This document shows, one piece after another, positions 1 to 11,671 of a DNA stretch of 64,000 nt; the stretch's first letter is position 1; each line of letters opens with the position of its first letter. The stretch comes from Platycnemis pennipes (taxonomy: Eukaryota; Arthropoda; Insecta; Odonata; Platycnemididae). The DNA is taken from NCBI GenBank assembly GCA_933228895.1, contig OW121846.1, positions 81,666,064 to 81,730,063 of the forward strand, in the 5' to 3' direction. Both the position numbers and the translations under genes were made by a program. Below the pieces are notes generated by a model. That model ran no database searches. It saw only the letters and a program-made list of their open reading frames with translations, and was not told the origin of the DNA.

Positions 1-45
1 AAATAGAGACATGGGTTCGAATCCCGCCTTGGAATTGTTTTTTTT
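1..45 (+). repeat. tRNA-like 3' part at the left edge (tRNA gene or tRNA-SINE)
   Basis: A perfect Pol III box B, GGTTCGAATCC, lies at 14-24, within a T-arm whose inner pairs can form. It is followed at about 38-46 by a run of T residues that would act as a Pol III terminator. The 5' part with box A and anticodon is outside the window, so a real tRNA cannot be told from a tRNA-derived element. Confidence 0.4.
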
Positions 46-1286
46 TATCTGGTTAAGGGTTAGTATTAGGTTATACCATACGGACAATACTGCTCAACGC
101 TACGTACTTCCGACCGGCAGGTTCGCTGCTCTCCTTTTATCTGACTTTCAAGCAGTTTCGAACGAACAGAAGATTAAAAAAACAGCAACGATGGAGAAGC
201 ACATACTCAGTTTTTAACATTACACGAAACATTTGTAGGTTTCTCAAATTTTTTCGTAAAACATCGGAGTAAATTAAGATAAGGATATTGTGATGCGACG
301 ATGCATGGCATTGCGTTTCTGTGCCCGTCACTTTTATTCAGGTCAAAACTAATATTTTCCCAAAATAACGCTCCTTAGACTGAAACTTCACCAGTCGCCA
401 AGGATTAAAGCGTTCGGTTTCCCCTCAGAGAGAGAGAGAGACACATTATCGCATTCCGCCGCGAATGCAAGAGTAAAATCAGGTTTCAGCCCAGGAAAAA
501 GCAGATACTCCCCCTTGCCAGTCATTGCCATCCCTTAATCCCCAACGTCTTATCTTAACTGGCATGAAAACTAAGGAAGGGCAGGAATATTACTCCGAAG
601 AATAACCACTCGACAGATTTATGGAACGGACCCTAATTGTGGAAAGCCAGAAACTTGACCACGTAGCAAACCTTTTACTTCGGAGTAGTAGAATAAGATT
701 TTTTTTCCTTTCCACCCACGTTTTGTTTATTTCTTGTATATGTCTTCAATAGTGCTCGAATAAAGGTGTCAAGCGCGAAAGCTAATATGTACCCATTTCT
801 ACATTCTGTATAAATACCGACATCTTTATGGCAATGTATAAAATAAAGTGATCTTCCATGAATATTACCAATTACGTTGGCTCGCACGCCTTTATATTGC
901 CTACGGCGGCAATAGGGTGGCACAAGTGTTACCTTAGAATTTCGCCGATAAAATTGGTCTCTCGCCACGGGCTCTTAACGACGAGAACACGATTCCGCAT
1001 CCAAATTGTCCGCACCAGTCCCTCTTCCTGCACTCGCACAGGATAAACACTGAGAGGAAGCTACAAATGTTTGGTGGGATGTTTGTCGAAAGTTGGGAAC
1101 CTTGCAAAGACAAGCAAGTTAACGTAGCGGAGTTCCTTCGGGTAGAATCTGACTCATCACATGGACAGGAGAATTTTTGACTCAAACTGATACTATACAG
1201 AAGATGAGCTCTACAATTTGAATACGACAAGCAAGCCACACAAATTTTCCCCGCATCACTCTTTTGCGATTCGACACGGTTTCACA

Positions 1287-1598
1287 AGGGAATCGGGATG
1301 GTGTTTGGGCTAGGTTACAAGCCTCCCATCCCGTGAGCCAGGGTTCGGACCCCGGCTGTGGCAAAGGCTTTTCATTGGTGAGCCGGTCCCTACTTTGTTC
1401 TGCGAGTGCTTTTTATAGATCACTTCAAGAGCAGTACTCCGCAGGTAATATGAGACCCCTTGGAGCCTTTCGTTAGAGCATCTAATGAGGACGCCGGGTT
1501 TTTCCCCACCATTTCTCTGTTCCCTGAATAATTCCTATCTTTATCGTAGTACCCGCCAATCCTAAATGGCGGAAATGGTATAAGCTGTCGGTCGTCTA
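1287..1598 (+). repeat. tRNA-derived SINE, family A, diverged copy
   Basis: This aligns by eye with the better copy at 52147-52481. Shared landmarks in order are GCCTCCCATCCCG, a box B-like GGTTCGGACCC (1342-1352), GCCGGTCCC, CAGTACTCCG, GCCTTTCGTTA and GACGCCGGGTTT. The 3' end at CTGTCGGTCG is cut short relative to the 52-kb copy. Box B differs from consensus, so it is probably inactive. Confidence 0.8.
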
Positions 1599-4500
1599 CC
1601 CTGAACAATTACTAAGCTTTCGCGGATAGGAGGCAGTAGGGACAAGGAGTCCACCAAGCCAAAGGGACGACAAATTTATGAACTGTTAAAAACAGTTACA
1701 TTTCCCGGCATTACACAATGTCACCGTTTAGCATGGTTTCTATATCCTCCGCAATGAATCGCCATCGCTACATGATAACAAACAAGTATACATTCTGCAC
1801 GAGAAATATATTCATTTATATATGCTGCAAAATAATAGGTAGGTAAGTGGCCAGATCCCTGTAAACCAGAGCAACTAAAACTAGTCGAGAGAATAAACCC
1901 GAAAAAATGATTATCCAGCGATGAGACAACAGCGAATATCATTTCACTGATATGCTGCAATGCTATTAAAAAAATTATATGCGCAAATCTTTCATATATT
2001 ATCGGAACGAAAATAAAATTATTCCAACCTCACCCATCACCGTACGGAAGATACCTTTGGCTCCGCAAAAGATATCTCAGGCTACATCAATCGCTTCAAG
2101 AACTTATAGATAAATATGGATACATTTGCCCTACCGAATGAACCTTCCGGCGGTCGACACAAATGCGCAGATAAATCGGTCACCACTCGTAAGAAAATCG
2201 TTCGAACATTCATCGAACTGTATCCAAAATTTGTGACACGGTACGTTGGCAGATTCACCCTACACTATCAACAGAAAACATATCTGGGAGCGGCAAGGAG
2301 GTTCAGCAGTTTAATGGGTGAGTGGACGACCCACCACGCTCATTCGGGCGGGGAAAATCCTCCACGCGAGTACTATTTTCGTTCCCCGACATTGAAAATA
2401 GATAAGAGGGAATTACAAATGCCGACATGCAATGCTGTCAACTTGTAGCTCCGAAAATGGGAATCCACGGCACTATCGCTTACCTGATCTCTCCTTTGGC
2501 GCTGGTCAGTGCCTCGCGAAGGTATAATCATGCGGGGTCCTATCTCCCTTCGAATCTCACGGGGTTTCCTGATGGAATGCCCAAGACGAGGCCGTCAACT
2601 TTGACGAAGTTGAGGTGCTCGTAATTGGGGGTGTCACCTTTACAACCCATTCACGGGCGAGCAGATAACCACGTCGAAAAAATTGACGTAATATACTCAC
2701 AATAGCCACAATTTGTTCGCCGGATAAACACTAGTTACGACACTCAGCTTCAGGGAGTCAATTGAGAAAGAATGACATCAATGGATAAATTTCACGGCGA
2801 AACTACCCCCGTGAGCAATTTACGTAACACAATGGCGAAATAGATATCATTAAATTTTATTTCCAAAGGAAAATTATGATTTTACCGGCATTGATCCACA
2901 CGCGATTATAGCTACGTCATCACAGAATTTTTTCCCAACACAATACGACCGTAATTATCAGCCGTAAATTTCCTGGGGATAATATGTGAACTGCTATTGC
3001 GTGATCCAATATTCACAAAAACAAGAGAACTCCTGAGAAGAGAAAGATAAGTAGCAAAATATTTCCTCGCAGCAAAGCCCATTGGAAACATTGAGACCAA
3101 GGCACAGGTAAATATAAAATTAAAATTATGAAAATCTTACTCAAACAGGTGAAAGCAACTAAAGAAGAGATACATCAAGGTAGATCATTCATACACTTTT
3201 TTATCTCGGGGACTATTGTTTCAACCGAAAAATTTTAATGTATCTCCAAATATTAACTCAACGGGAGTGGCTGATGATGGTGAATGCTAGCACGGCAAGA
3301 TATCTTGTACATAATTTTAAGCAAATGCATCGCGTGGCGGAAATCAGATGCAAATCGCGTATCCTAGCCAGCATTTCAATATGCATTTCGCCGAGGAATA
3401 CAGTGAAAATTAGAATGAAGAAATCCAAGTTGATGTTCGCGAGCAAAACTAAAGAAATAAATGCACATCACATGGAGAATCGTGAACTGAAAATAAAGAA
3501 AAATTTTCAAGCAACAGTGAAACGTAAAGAAATGGGTTTTGTGTACCGTTACACATTTCCCTGCAACCCCTTCAAGGGTAGAAGAGAAAAATAAATCTGG
3601 AAAAAACGGATAAAATGGAGATGTAGCTTGGAGCATAGTTTTAAGATGTTTGTTTTTTGGTCGTAAATGGTTCTAACAAATTCTTGAATCATTTTCTCCC
3701 ATTTTGTCATTTCTCTTCGCCTGGGCATATATTTTTCAGCAGTCCCAAAATAACTCGATTTGGATCCATCTAAAAGCTGGTGCTCGATTTTCGAGTCTTC
3801 GGTGGATGCCAACCAAACCGTCCTACCAGAGTGACACTTTCTGGATGTTAAAAGAAACGCATTGCTTCTCTTTTCACATTAATCATTGATTACATTTTTG
3901 TTGGATGGACGCGTGCTCGAGATAAAGCCCAACCAAGCGAAAAAAAAACTCTTCGTTCTAACCTCAGAGCACCTCCTCAAAATTCTCATTCAAACCTCAA
4001 ATACTTCAAATTTGATTCCCCCGATAACTACGAAGTTACCCAAGTAAAACTCAGCTCGATTCGCTACTCCACCAATAATTGTATGTTGGGGATGATGAGC
4101 TCTTTTTTGTTTAAAGATCAATGCTATACATTTTTGCCGATTTCAACCCCCTATCTACATACCAAGACTCTACTATCTACACACATTGTCAAATGAGATT
4201 TAATGAAATGAAATGTTGTAATTTCTAAGTCATCATCAAATATAGACCACAAAATCTTTAAGCAAATATCCAGGTTTCTCATTCAAGATAGTTTTCTTCT
4301 TCCGCGACGTCAAGCTCATTGGGCCTGAGGACCGCCCGATCATTATTCAAGATGCAACGAAGTTTCTCCTTGAACTCTGCTATCGTGGTTCTCAGTTGTT
4401 ACCGTAGCAACGGGCTGATAAAAACAGCACAAAACGTTGCCTTTGTACGCATAGACTGTACAAACATGCTGACTTGTGTTAAACCCTTTAAAAAGGTAAA

Positions 4501-5432
4501 AATATTTGAAAAGAATATCTGTTTACTCAACAATGCCATTTTGTTAATAATACCCGCCAAATCCTACATCGTGTCTCATATTTAAAGCGGTGAACAAGGT
4601 GATTGTCGATTCCGCTTTCGATGCACAGCACAATCATTATCTCCCAATACTTCGTGTTGAAACTGAACCGAACTTCCACCAGCGAGAATCGTGGCCTACC
4701 TCAAATATAACGGCAGTCACAGTTAGTCTTCGTTTTCCATCAATCAACGCCTGACGAAAAGCGTTATTTTTCAACCTATGACGTAGGCTCGGAAATTACC
4801 GTGTTGTGTTTTATGAGTGGGGCGTAGCATTTTGAGAAAGATAAAGATGGGTCTCGACCATCTAAGTGTTCAAGAGATACGGCATCATGCGATAACTGAA
4901 TGTGGAACATAATTAAGTGGTAATCTTATATTTCTTCATGAAAAGAAAGTCACAAAGAACTTCAAGAAAAAATACGTTCCACAGATATTCCAGGAATGTG
5001 CGTATTTTTCGTGCAGTTTAAATTACTGTACCTGGAACGTGAAAATTTGCGCGACATGGACGCATTGCACGACCGACGACACATCCAATCGTACCTGGTG
5101 TTTTCAAGTCCGTACCTCAGTTTGATGTACCCTGCCTTGCCCCGAACTAAAAGGGTGGACGAAGTCGTCTGCCCCATCGACTGACAGGAATACTAAAAAT
5201 ACGGTGATCGTGCACTGATCAGAATGAATCGTGATATATCCTTTACGCTACCGAAAATTTCACTGAATATTTGTCGGTCCCACTTCATTAGAAATGATTT
5301 GATTAACACAGATCTTGCGATGTGCATTGCATAGCAAATAAAGCTTGGGTATAAAAATACCGTATCTGTGCAAGATATTCACACAATATAATGTAAAAGG
5401 TAACTTCACAAATTAAGTATTGGTATTTACTA

Positions 5433-5905
5433 GAGATGGGTCGAATAGCAGATTTCTCGAATTGGAATATTAAATTACAACTCGAATATCTGGAATTTCG
5501 AATATCGCGAATACTATAATTGCAATTGAAATGCTAAATGTTATTCTGCAAATTAATTTGTCGCCTGTTGAAGCAAAAAGCCTCCGGTTGATTAAATTTC
5601 AGAAGAATAATTCTGGTTTTAAATTGACGAATATACGATAAAATATTTTTTTTAACCAATTATGGAGTCTGACACATTAGCTTTTATAAGCCTTAATAAG
5701 TGAGCAGAAAGGGTTAATATGCCATGTTATGTCCAGTTTTGATTTAATATGATGTAGTTCATTAACAAGCCAAATATAGCGTAATTAGCATTAATATTCA
5801 AGATCTCGAATATTGAATTCTTGTGGCATATTTATTTGAAGTCTCGAATACTTTCTAGGAATCGAGGTATTTGAGTATTCGCGGATAGTATTCGCACATC
5901 TTCAC
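5433..5905. repeat. Possible hAT-type MITE
   Basis: The left end TAGAGATGGGTCGAATAG resembles the ends of the element at 46825. On the right, GGATAGTATTCGCACATCTT gives AAGATGTGCGAATACT on the complement, a weak match. TCGAATAT-type words recur in both orientations inside. No 8-bp duplication was seen. Confidence 0.5.
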
Positions 5906-8318
5906 ATGCATTTTCACATTCACATGCATAAACCTGGCACAAGAAAATTTCTTTTCAACTCAGTCACGTAATAACCATACAGAACGCAGACTTCAAACCA
6001 GGCTAATAATAATTAAGGTGATTCCGAGAAGAGGCAGTAAGTTTAGTATTCTGGGCCAATTCTGGCTAAAATGGGCAAATGGAAGTAAAAAAATAACTTC
6101 TAGTATTTATTGGTTATTGAGGTTTCGCCTGTCACTGGGAAGCAAAATACGTTTGCATTTTAAATGGCTGCTTTCCCGCTCACGGTCAATGAACGGTAAT
6201 GTGAATTGCAGGAATTCAGAGTAATAACTTTGTATTTCGCGAGGTTAACAATATACGGTCCGTTTCGAACTTTACCGTAATTATCTGTTGAATTATGCCA
6301 CTTTAAACTATTACAGTAATACTTAACCATTTTTAAATGGATTTCAGTTTGTTAACAGATGCCTGGCTATTTCTGCGTCCGGAGTGTCCAACTGATCAAA
6401 GCTATAGAAAAAACAATTCACTAAAGCTTTTATATTTTTTGGGACAATATATCGTAAATTATACATAGCACATAGTACTCAACTGCATTTCCAAGCGGGG
6501 TCAAATACAAGGACGGAATAACCATTCTGCCCATTCATAGACTTTTAAGTGCCTAAAGCCACATCCAACAATGTTTCGTTGTTCTTCCAAAACGAAAAAA
6601 TATATAATCAAGTCCTTAGAGGCAGGATAAGAGTAATCCCGGCGTACCAACCTACACATAAACTAACATGTACGACCAATGACTCCGTAAAAATAGTTAC
6701 AGCAAAGTTTACTGCGTCCTGTATAGTTCGCTTTTTGATTGTGAACCAGCTTTCACAATTCAGCAACACATCCCAGGCTCTAGAAATCACGAGAGCACGA
6801 GTACAGATTTGGGATAATATGACTTCAACCTCGTTTAAAAGCTCAGGGATACAGAAATGCCCGGGGCTACGCTGCCATATTACTCAAGCGGCAAATGCCT
6901 CGGAATTTCAAGCGCGAGGGTTAAGGGAAAGGAAGATCCCTCCATTAAAAATTCACCAAATCATTACTGGGGAATGACAATGTATTGCCGACCACGCTTC
7001 CACGGCCACTCATATTCCCCTTTAGGTGACGGCTCCCTCATCAAGTAACCGACCCCGCAAGAAGAGTACAAGAATTGACTTTCGCCTGCGATCGTTAGCA
7101 CGCGATCACGTTCGCTGATAGTAAAATGGACCTGCGCAGTGCCTTACCGTAGCTCATTTCCATCGCGGAATTCATACTTAAAACAGTCACGGCGGATAAT
7201 GCCTTCGAATTAAAATACATTACACACCCCACGCTTCCTGACAGGTGACCATGGAAAACGCGAGGGGTGTTTGAGATTTGGAGCGAATTGTTATAAAACT
7301 GTACCCGAGAAAAAAGCCGAAGGCAAAAATAATGTCAGATGCCCGTAAACAATTATTTTTTATATTTCTTTTCACGAGCTTTTTTAAATAAAAAAATGTG
7401 AACAGATATATATCACAATATTAATTAATTATTCCACCTTTGAACTAAAGAAGCAACATGCATCACGAAATACGTAAAATTTTAAGGACACACCTGATTA
7501 CATGAAATCCATTTCTTATCTTAGAGAAATCGGAATCGGACTATGGATTTTCAACGTTAATAAGTACCCAATACACAGGAAATATATACTGATTAAAGAG
7601 AGTGTTCAAGTCCCTCGTGACTGTTTAATCAATTAAGTACTTGTTCAATTTGTATTATGACGGTTGATACCAGGATTTCACGTGGAGATTCGAACGATCC
7701 CTTTCCCAAAATCACATCAAACTAAACCGCGGCGGCTCGACTTGTATACGCGACGCGCCCTACAGGGGAAAACCGAATGCGGGAGCTGGTGTGTGACCTC
7801 CGTCTTTACTTTGCACCCTCGACGGAGGAACAATAATCCATGAAACGGTTCGTCGATACAGAATAACAAATGAGGGAGGGGGTCAGATTAGGATTGCGAG
7901 TTGGCACACGCACCAAAAGACGAATTCACGGTTGGCGTGGTTTGGGACAATTCAGCGATCTGAAGGTAATAATATACTCATTTGCTCACGCATGGCATAG
8001 AGAAAGTGCAGAGGAACTGAAAAGGGGGCTAAATGATATAACCCTTTACATTTTGGGATGTATTGACCCCTTCTACCAACTGTTGTGAAATAAAAATTGA
8101 GCTGATTTTCAACGCTGTCTCTGAGTGGTGATGGTGGTTACATTTATTCCGATGAGTTGTGCTATTATTCCTACTACCTACCATTTGGTAAATGTTTCAG
8201 AAGGCAGTCAACGACTAGTGCAAGTAAAGGGCTGACTCGACGACAGTGAAATTTTCTACCATTGCCCGTGTTCTTACTATGGCTTTCCAACACAGATAGT
8301 GTAAAAAGAAAAAAGGAA

Positions 8319-8361
8319 ATATTATAATAATACCGTTGATGATATAATAATACCGTTGAGT
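8319..8361. repeat. Short tandem duplication
   Basis: The word TATAATAATACCGTTGA appears twice, about 21 bp apart, as a perfect duplication. Confidence 0.8.
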
Positions 8362-8453
8362 ATAAAGTTCTTATTTACAAGTATTACGTAATCCCTAATT
8401 AATACTATACGATAAACCGCATGAAATGAATAACTCAGTCGGCGAAGAATGGC

Positions 8454-8471
8454 GGGGTCAAATTTGACCCC
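8454..8471. repeat. 18-bp perfect palindrome
   Basis: GGGGTCAAATTTGACCCC reads the same on both strands. It stands alone in AT-rich sequence; no second copy was seen in the window. Confidence 0.8.
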
Positions 8472-10151
8472 TCCGTCCTCCAAGGTTGAGTGAAATTTCT
8501 GTCTTCCTAGTGAGTGATTTTTAGACAAATAGAAGAAATTGGTTATATAGTGAATATTTGGAAAAAAATTAATAATGTTCTCTGAACCGCTACCTTTATG
8601 GCTCTTTCCAGCTGGGGTAATAATTTTTATCAAAGCTTCATACGAAGGCACTAGTGCTAAGAATACATGAATAAACCAGTATTATTTATCTTATTTATTA
8701 TTATCCATATGATAGAACTCTCATGCAACTATACTCGCTGTTCATGAAGTGAAATGCTGACCCGCATGTAAGTGAGTGTTTTTGGAGTCATGTACTTTTA
8801 CTCCTGCAGAGGGCACAAGCATAAGTTGAACGAAATTCTATTGAAACACTAATTCCTTTGCAGAAAGCAATTCCTAGTGACCTTTTAAAGATATTTTTAC
8901 CCATCCCCTATTAATTAGTTGCAATGTCTGCAATGGCCTTCAATTTGGACAATGCTAAAATTTTATTGCCTTCATAAAGCCTTTACATAAATCCAGTCAT
9001 TTGTACCAATAATCAATATAAAACTACAGTGACATCGCCTCCAAAGAGTTTTTACATACAGAATAATGACAGTGACATTAAGGAATAATTATTAGAATAT
9101 AAATACATCTTGACCATAATGTCAGTTATTATACAGCTTTCCTTCACTAACACTGAACAAAGAGCATGGTGTAGGATCAGGGGTGGGGAAACTTGCAGAA
9201 AAAAGGTCTCATGTGGCCTTCTGTGGCCTCCAGTACAGCCTTTAGCAGAATGGTCATGCATGACAGGTAGGTGGTGCAGCAAGGCACATGAGGCAGTGAA
9301 AACGACAATCAAGTATGAACTCTTTTTCAATATTTTTATTTATAAGAGGTGGAAATGTCTATAACAACCAACAACAAACAATAAAAATACTATATAAAGC
9401 AACTGAATGTATGTGACCCACAACACAGTACATCCTTGTGATCATTCTTGGAATCACTTTTGGCCATCTGACTTAAAAATTCCACCACCATTGGTGTATA
9501 TCCTAGAGTTACTAAATCTAGATGGCATACCTACAGGGGCGTCTGAACTATTTTCGCTGGGTAGGGGAGGGAGGGGGGGCCAACGTTGAAAAGGACCTGT
9601 TTTTTTTGCGGGTAGGAGGGAGTAGAGACTGGAATTTAATTTTTATTAATGAAGACTACTCATTTCTCAAGAGCCCGGGGCAAATTCTTGGGAGGGTGGG
9701 CTTCGGCTCCTCCTGCCCCCTACTTCTGATGCCGCTGCATAGCAACTTACGTTAGAAGACATGATCAGCTCAAAAAATTACAAGTCATTTACTTCATATA
9801 CCATCCTAAAGAGGTAAGTCTTCATTCTCAATCATTCCCACACAGATGAAAAACCATCTTTCTGGATTTGCTAGTCTAGCATTTTTAGGACAATTTCATT
9901 AGTCACACTTGGCACACTTGTCGAAGTAAGAACACTCATCTCCATAACCATAGTTACACTGTACAGAAACATTACCTGCTGCTATGAAATCATGGCCATG
10001 GAAAATATACAAGTGAAAACTGCAGTGTTTTTACTTCAAAACCATCAAGAGTATGAAGAATTTCCACCAAGTGATGCCAAAGACTTTCCTGATTAGTTGT
10101 GGTGAAAAACTACACATTTAGCATTTGTGATGATCCCACTGATTTTGACAC

Positions 10152-11062
10152 CAGCGGGTCAATTCTGTAAATGTTATAGGCATCATAACCATGGTTCTTA
10201 TGAAGGCCAGCGAAAAGGAGCGATTCTGTTATTTCATAACTTTGTCCACACCGTCATAGTGAATGACGGTCGAAATTCTCGATAGCATAGTCATAGCCAT
10301 CACAAGGTCTTAGAATTGGAGCCTTTTTGTTGATAATGGTATTTTGTGGTTTTGTTTAGTAAAAAGGCGAGATCAAGGCAACAGGTAAAAGCACAAGCAA
10401 TATTATAATTCAAATTGTGAATCTGTAGTGTTGTAACACACAAATCCCCCTTATATATTTATTATCGATAGAATGGAAACACTCTACTTCCTTCCAGTGT
10501 TATTTGGAGAGCAGAATTAAAGGCAAAGACAAGAACGATGACAGTTTTGTCTTATTTGCCGGCAGTTAAGGGGCACGCTAAACCCTTTTGAAATGAGCGA
10601 AGAAGATTTTAGAAATCTCTACTGCATTTCAAAAGGACTGGCTCGTGATTTCACCACCCAGCTTAGCCCTGATCTAATACAAATTAGGCAGACTGGTTTG
10701 CCAGTCCATTTGCAGGTTGGTTACGTGATTGCAAAATGTTTATTCCAGTATTTGAAAACGTGAACACTCCGTGCATATAAGTGCATGCAACTTTTACCTG
10801 CATGCAATGATTTCAGATTCACAGTCACAGCTGATCAAAATGTGTCAGAGGCTCCCATTGGCTTTTCTCATTTTCTTAGGACTACCAACATACAAAATTC
10901 TAGACTTTTATGGCGAAGCACAACTGTTTGCTTGTCATCCGTCATAAGCCATATATCGTAAGCTTATGGACTTGCTCGAATGCCATAGCCAATATAAGTT
11001 GCCCGTCTAAGTTATCACCCTTGTGATGGCTATGACATTTACAGAGTTGACCCGCAGAGCAC
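10152..11062 (+). mobile_element. PIF/Harbinger-type DNA transposon, decayed and internally deleted
   Basis: Terminal inverted repeats start GCGGGTCAATTCTGTAAATG on the left and GCGGGTCAACTCTGTAAATG on the complement of the right end, and stay similar through CATAGCCATCACAAGG. Inside, 10581-10755 translates as NPFEMSEEDFRNLYCISKGL and TQLSPDLIQIRQTGLPVHLQ, which resembles the N-terminal region of Harbinger nucleases. No catalytic domain is present. The exact ends and target duplication are uncertain. Confidence 0.75.
10569..10763 (+). pseudogene. Harbinger nuclease N-terminal remnant
   Basis: The frame from about 10581 reads FEMSEEDFRNLYCISKGLAR and continues QVGYVIAKCLFQYLKT to a TGA at 10761. 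It resembles the helical region before the DDE nuclease domain in Harbinger-type transposases. It is a short remnant without catalytic residues, inside an element of about 0.9 kb, so it cannot act. Confidence 0.65.
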
Positions 11063-11357
11063 CATTACAAATTGAAACAAAAACAGAATCAGAAACAGAA
11101 CTTAAAAGTTCATTCATGTTTGAAATAACAGGGAAGAAATGGAGTACATATTAGCAGAGAAGGAGTTTCACAGTAGACCCGCACAAAATGAATACGGCAC
11201 CATTTTGAGAAATGGCACAACAGCGTAGGTCTGAGGATGTGCTGACACAAAGCAAAAATAATGCCAACTATGCAATGAGTCAGAACTAACATCTATCTGA
11301 TTCAGAAAGCCTACATATAATAGATAACGAAGACCTTGAGAAACATACCAAATAACT

Positions 11358-11439
11358 CGGCTAAAAAATCGGCCCTCCGCAGTTTTTGCATGAGATAAAT
11401 GGGCCGATAGATCGGCCCATCCGAAGTAAAAGGGTTAAT
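11358..11439. repeat. 82-bp GGCCGAT repeat, copy 1
   Basis: Contains ATCGGCCCTCCGCAGTTTTT, then the near-palindrome GGGCCGATAGATCGGCCCA, and ends AGTAAAAGGGTTAA. The same order of words occurs at 16.7 and 44.6 kb. Confidence 0.7.
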
Positions 11440-11581
11440 CCATATTAGGAATGAATCATCAATGAAAGGGATAATCATAATCTATGAGAAATCATAATCA
11501 AATCAACAATCTATGAGAACTCAACACTACAGACAAAATCAACATTACACTTCAGGAAAATTTATGCAGAAATATTCTCAC

Positions 11582-11671
11582 CATGAATTGTCAGTTCCGA
11601 GTCCTTATTCACTTCATACAGGCGTATAGCTTCATCCAATTCCAGCTGAGTTGAAATTGTGCATGGATCTC
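11582..11671 (-). CDS. aPKC: Atypical protein kinase C, coding exon 3 (end of PB1 domain)
   Basis: This 90-bp minus-strand exon lies between acceptor CATAG (ending 11672) and donor GTGAGA (from 11581). It completes Gly63, then encodes [20 protein letters not shown] and NKDSELTIH (residues 64-92) plus the first base of the next codon, expected to be valine. The DPCTI segment is the second half of the OPCA motif, and DEAIRLYE is the conserved PB1 helix. Phase agrees on both sides. The following exon should carry the VFPNVP linker, pseudosubstrate and C1 zinc finger. It was not found between here and the left edge, so the gene is cut by the window. Confidence 0.92.

Larger units (their letters stand above)
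1..11581 (-). other. Presumed aPKC intron 3 (left part of window), no coding exon found
   Basis: The stretch from the left edge to the donor of aPKC exon 3 holds no recognised host exon. The only supported contents are a tRNA-like 3' part at the edge, a degraded tRNA-SINE at 1.3-1.6 kb, a possible hAT-type repeat at 5.4-5.9 kb and a Harbinger-type element at 10.15-11.06 kb. A small palindrome at 8454 and an 82-bp GGCCGAT repeat at 11.36 kb complete the list. Open frames of 60-142 codons in this interval show no family resemblance and look fortuitous. That it belongs to the aPKC intron is an inference from gene structure. Confidence 0.55.

Noticed and set aside
2116..2448. Open frame of 110 codons
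   Set aside because: No recognisable domain or start context; its sequence does not look like a conserved protein.
6549..6977. Open frame of 142 codons, the joint-longest in the window
   Set aside because: No family resemblance, no splice context, low-complexity amino acid use and no conserved motif. Frames of this length occur by chance in 64 kb.
9052..9364. Overlapping frames on both strands near 9.1-9.35 kb with PHETFFLQVSPPL-like words
   Set aside because: The words recall repetitive noncoding sequence and have no protein family match that I recognise. No element boundary could be set.
1..11581. Search for aPKC exon 4 (pseudosubstrate and C1 zinc finger) on the minus strand
   Set aside because: No sequence encoding the expected Cys/His pattern or the VFPNVP linker was found by eye. 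It is most likely beyond the left edge.
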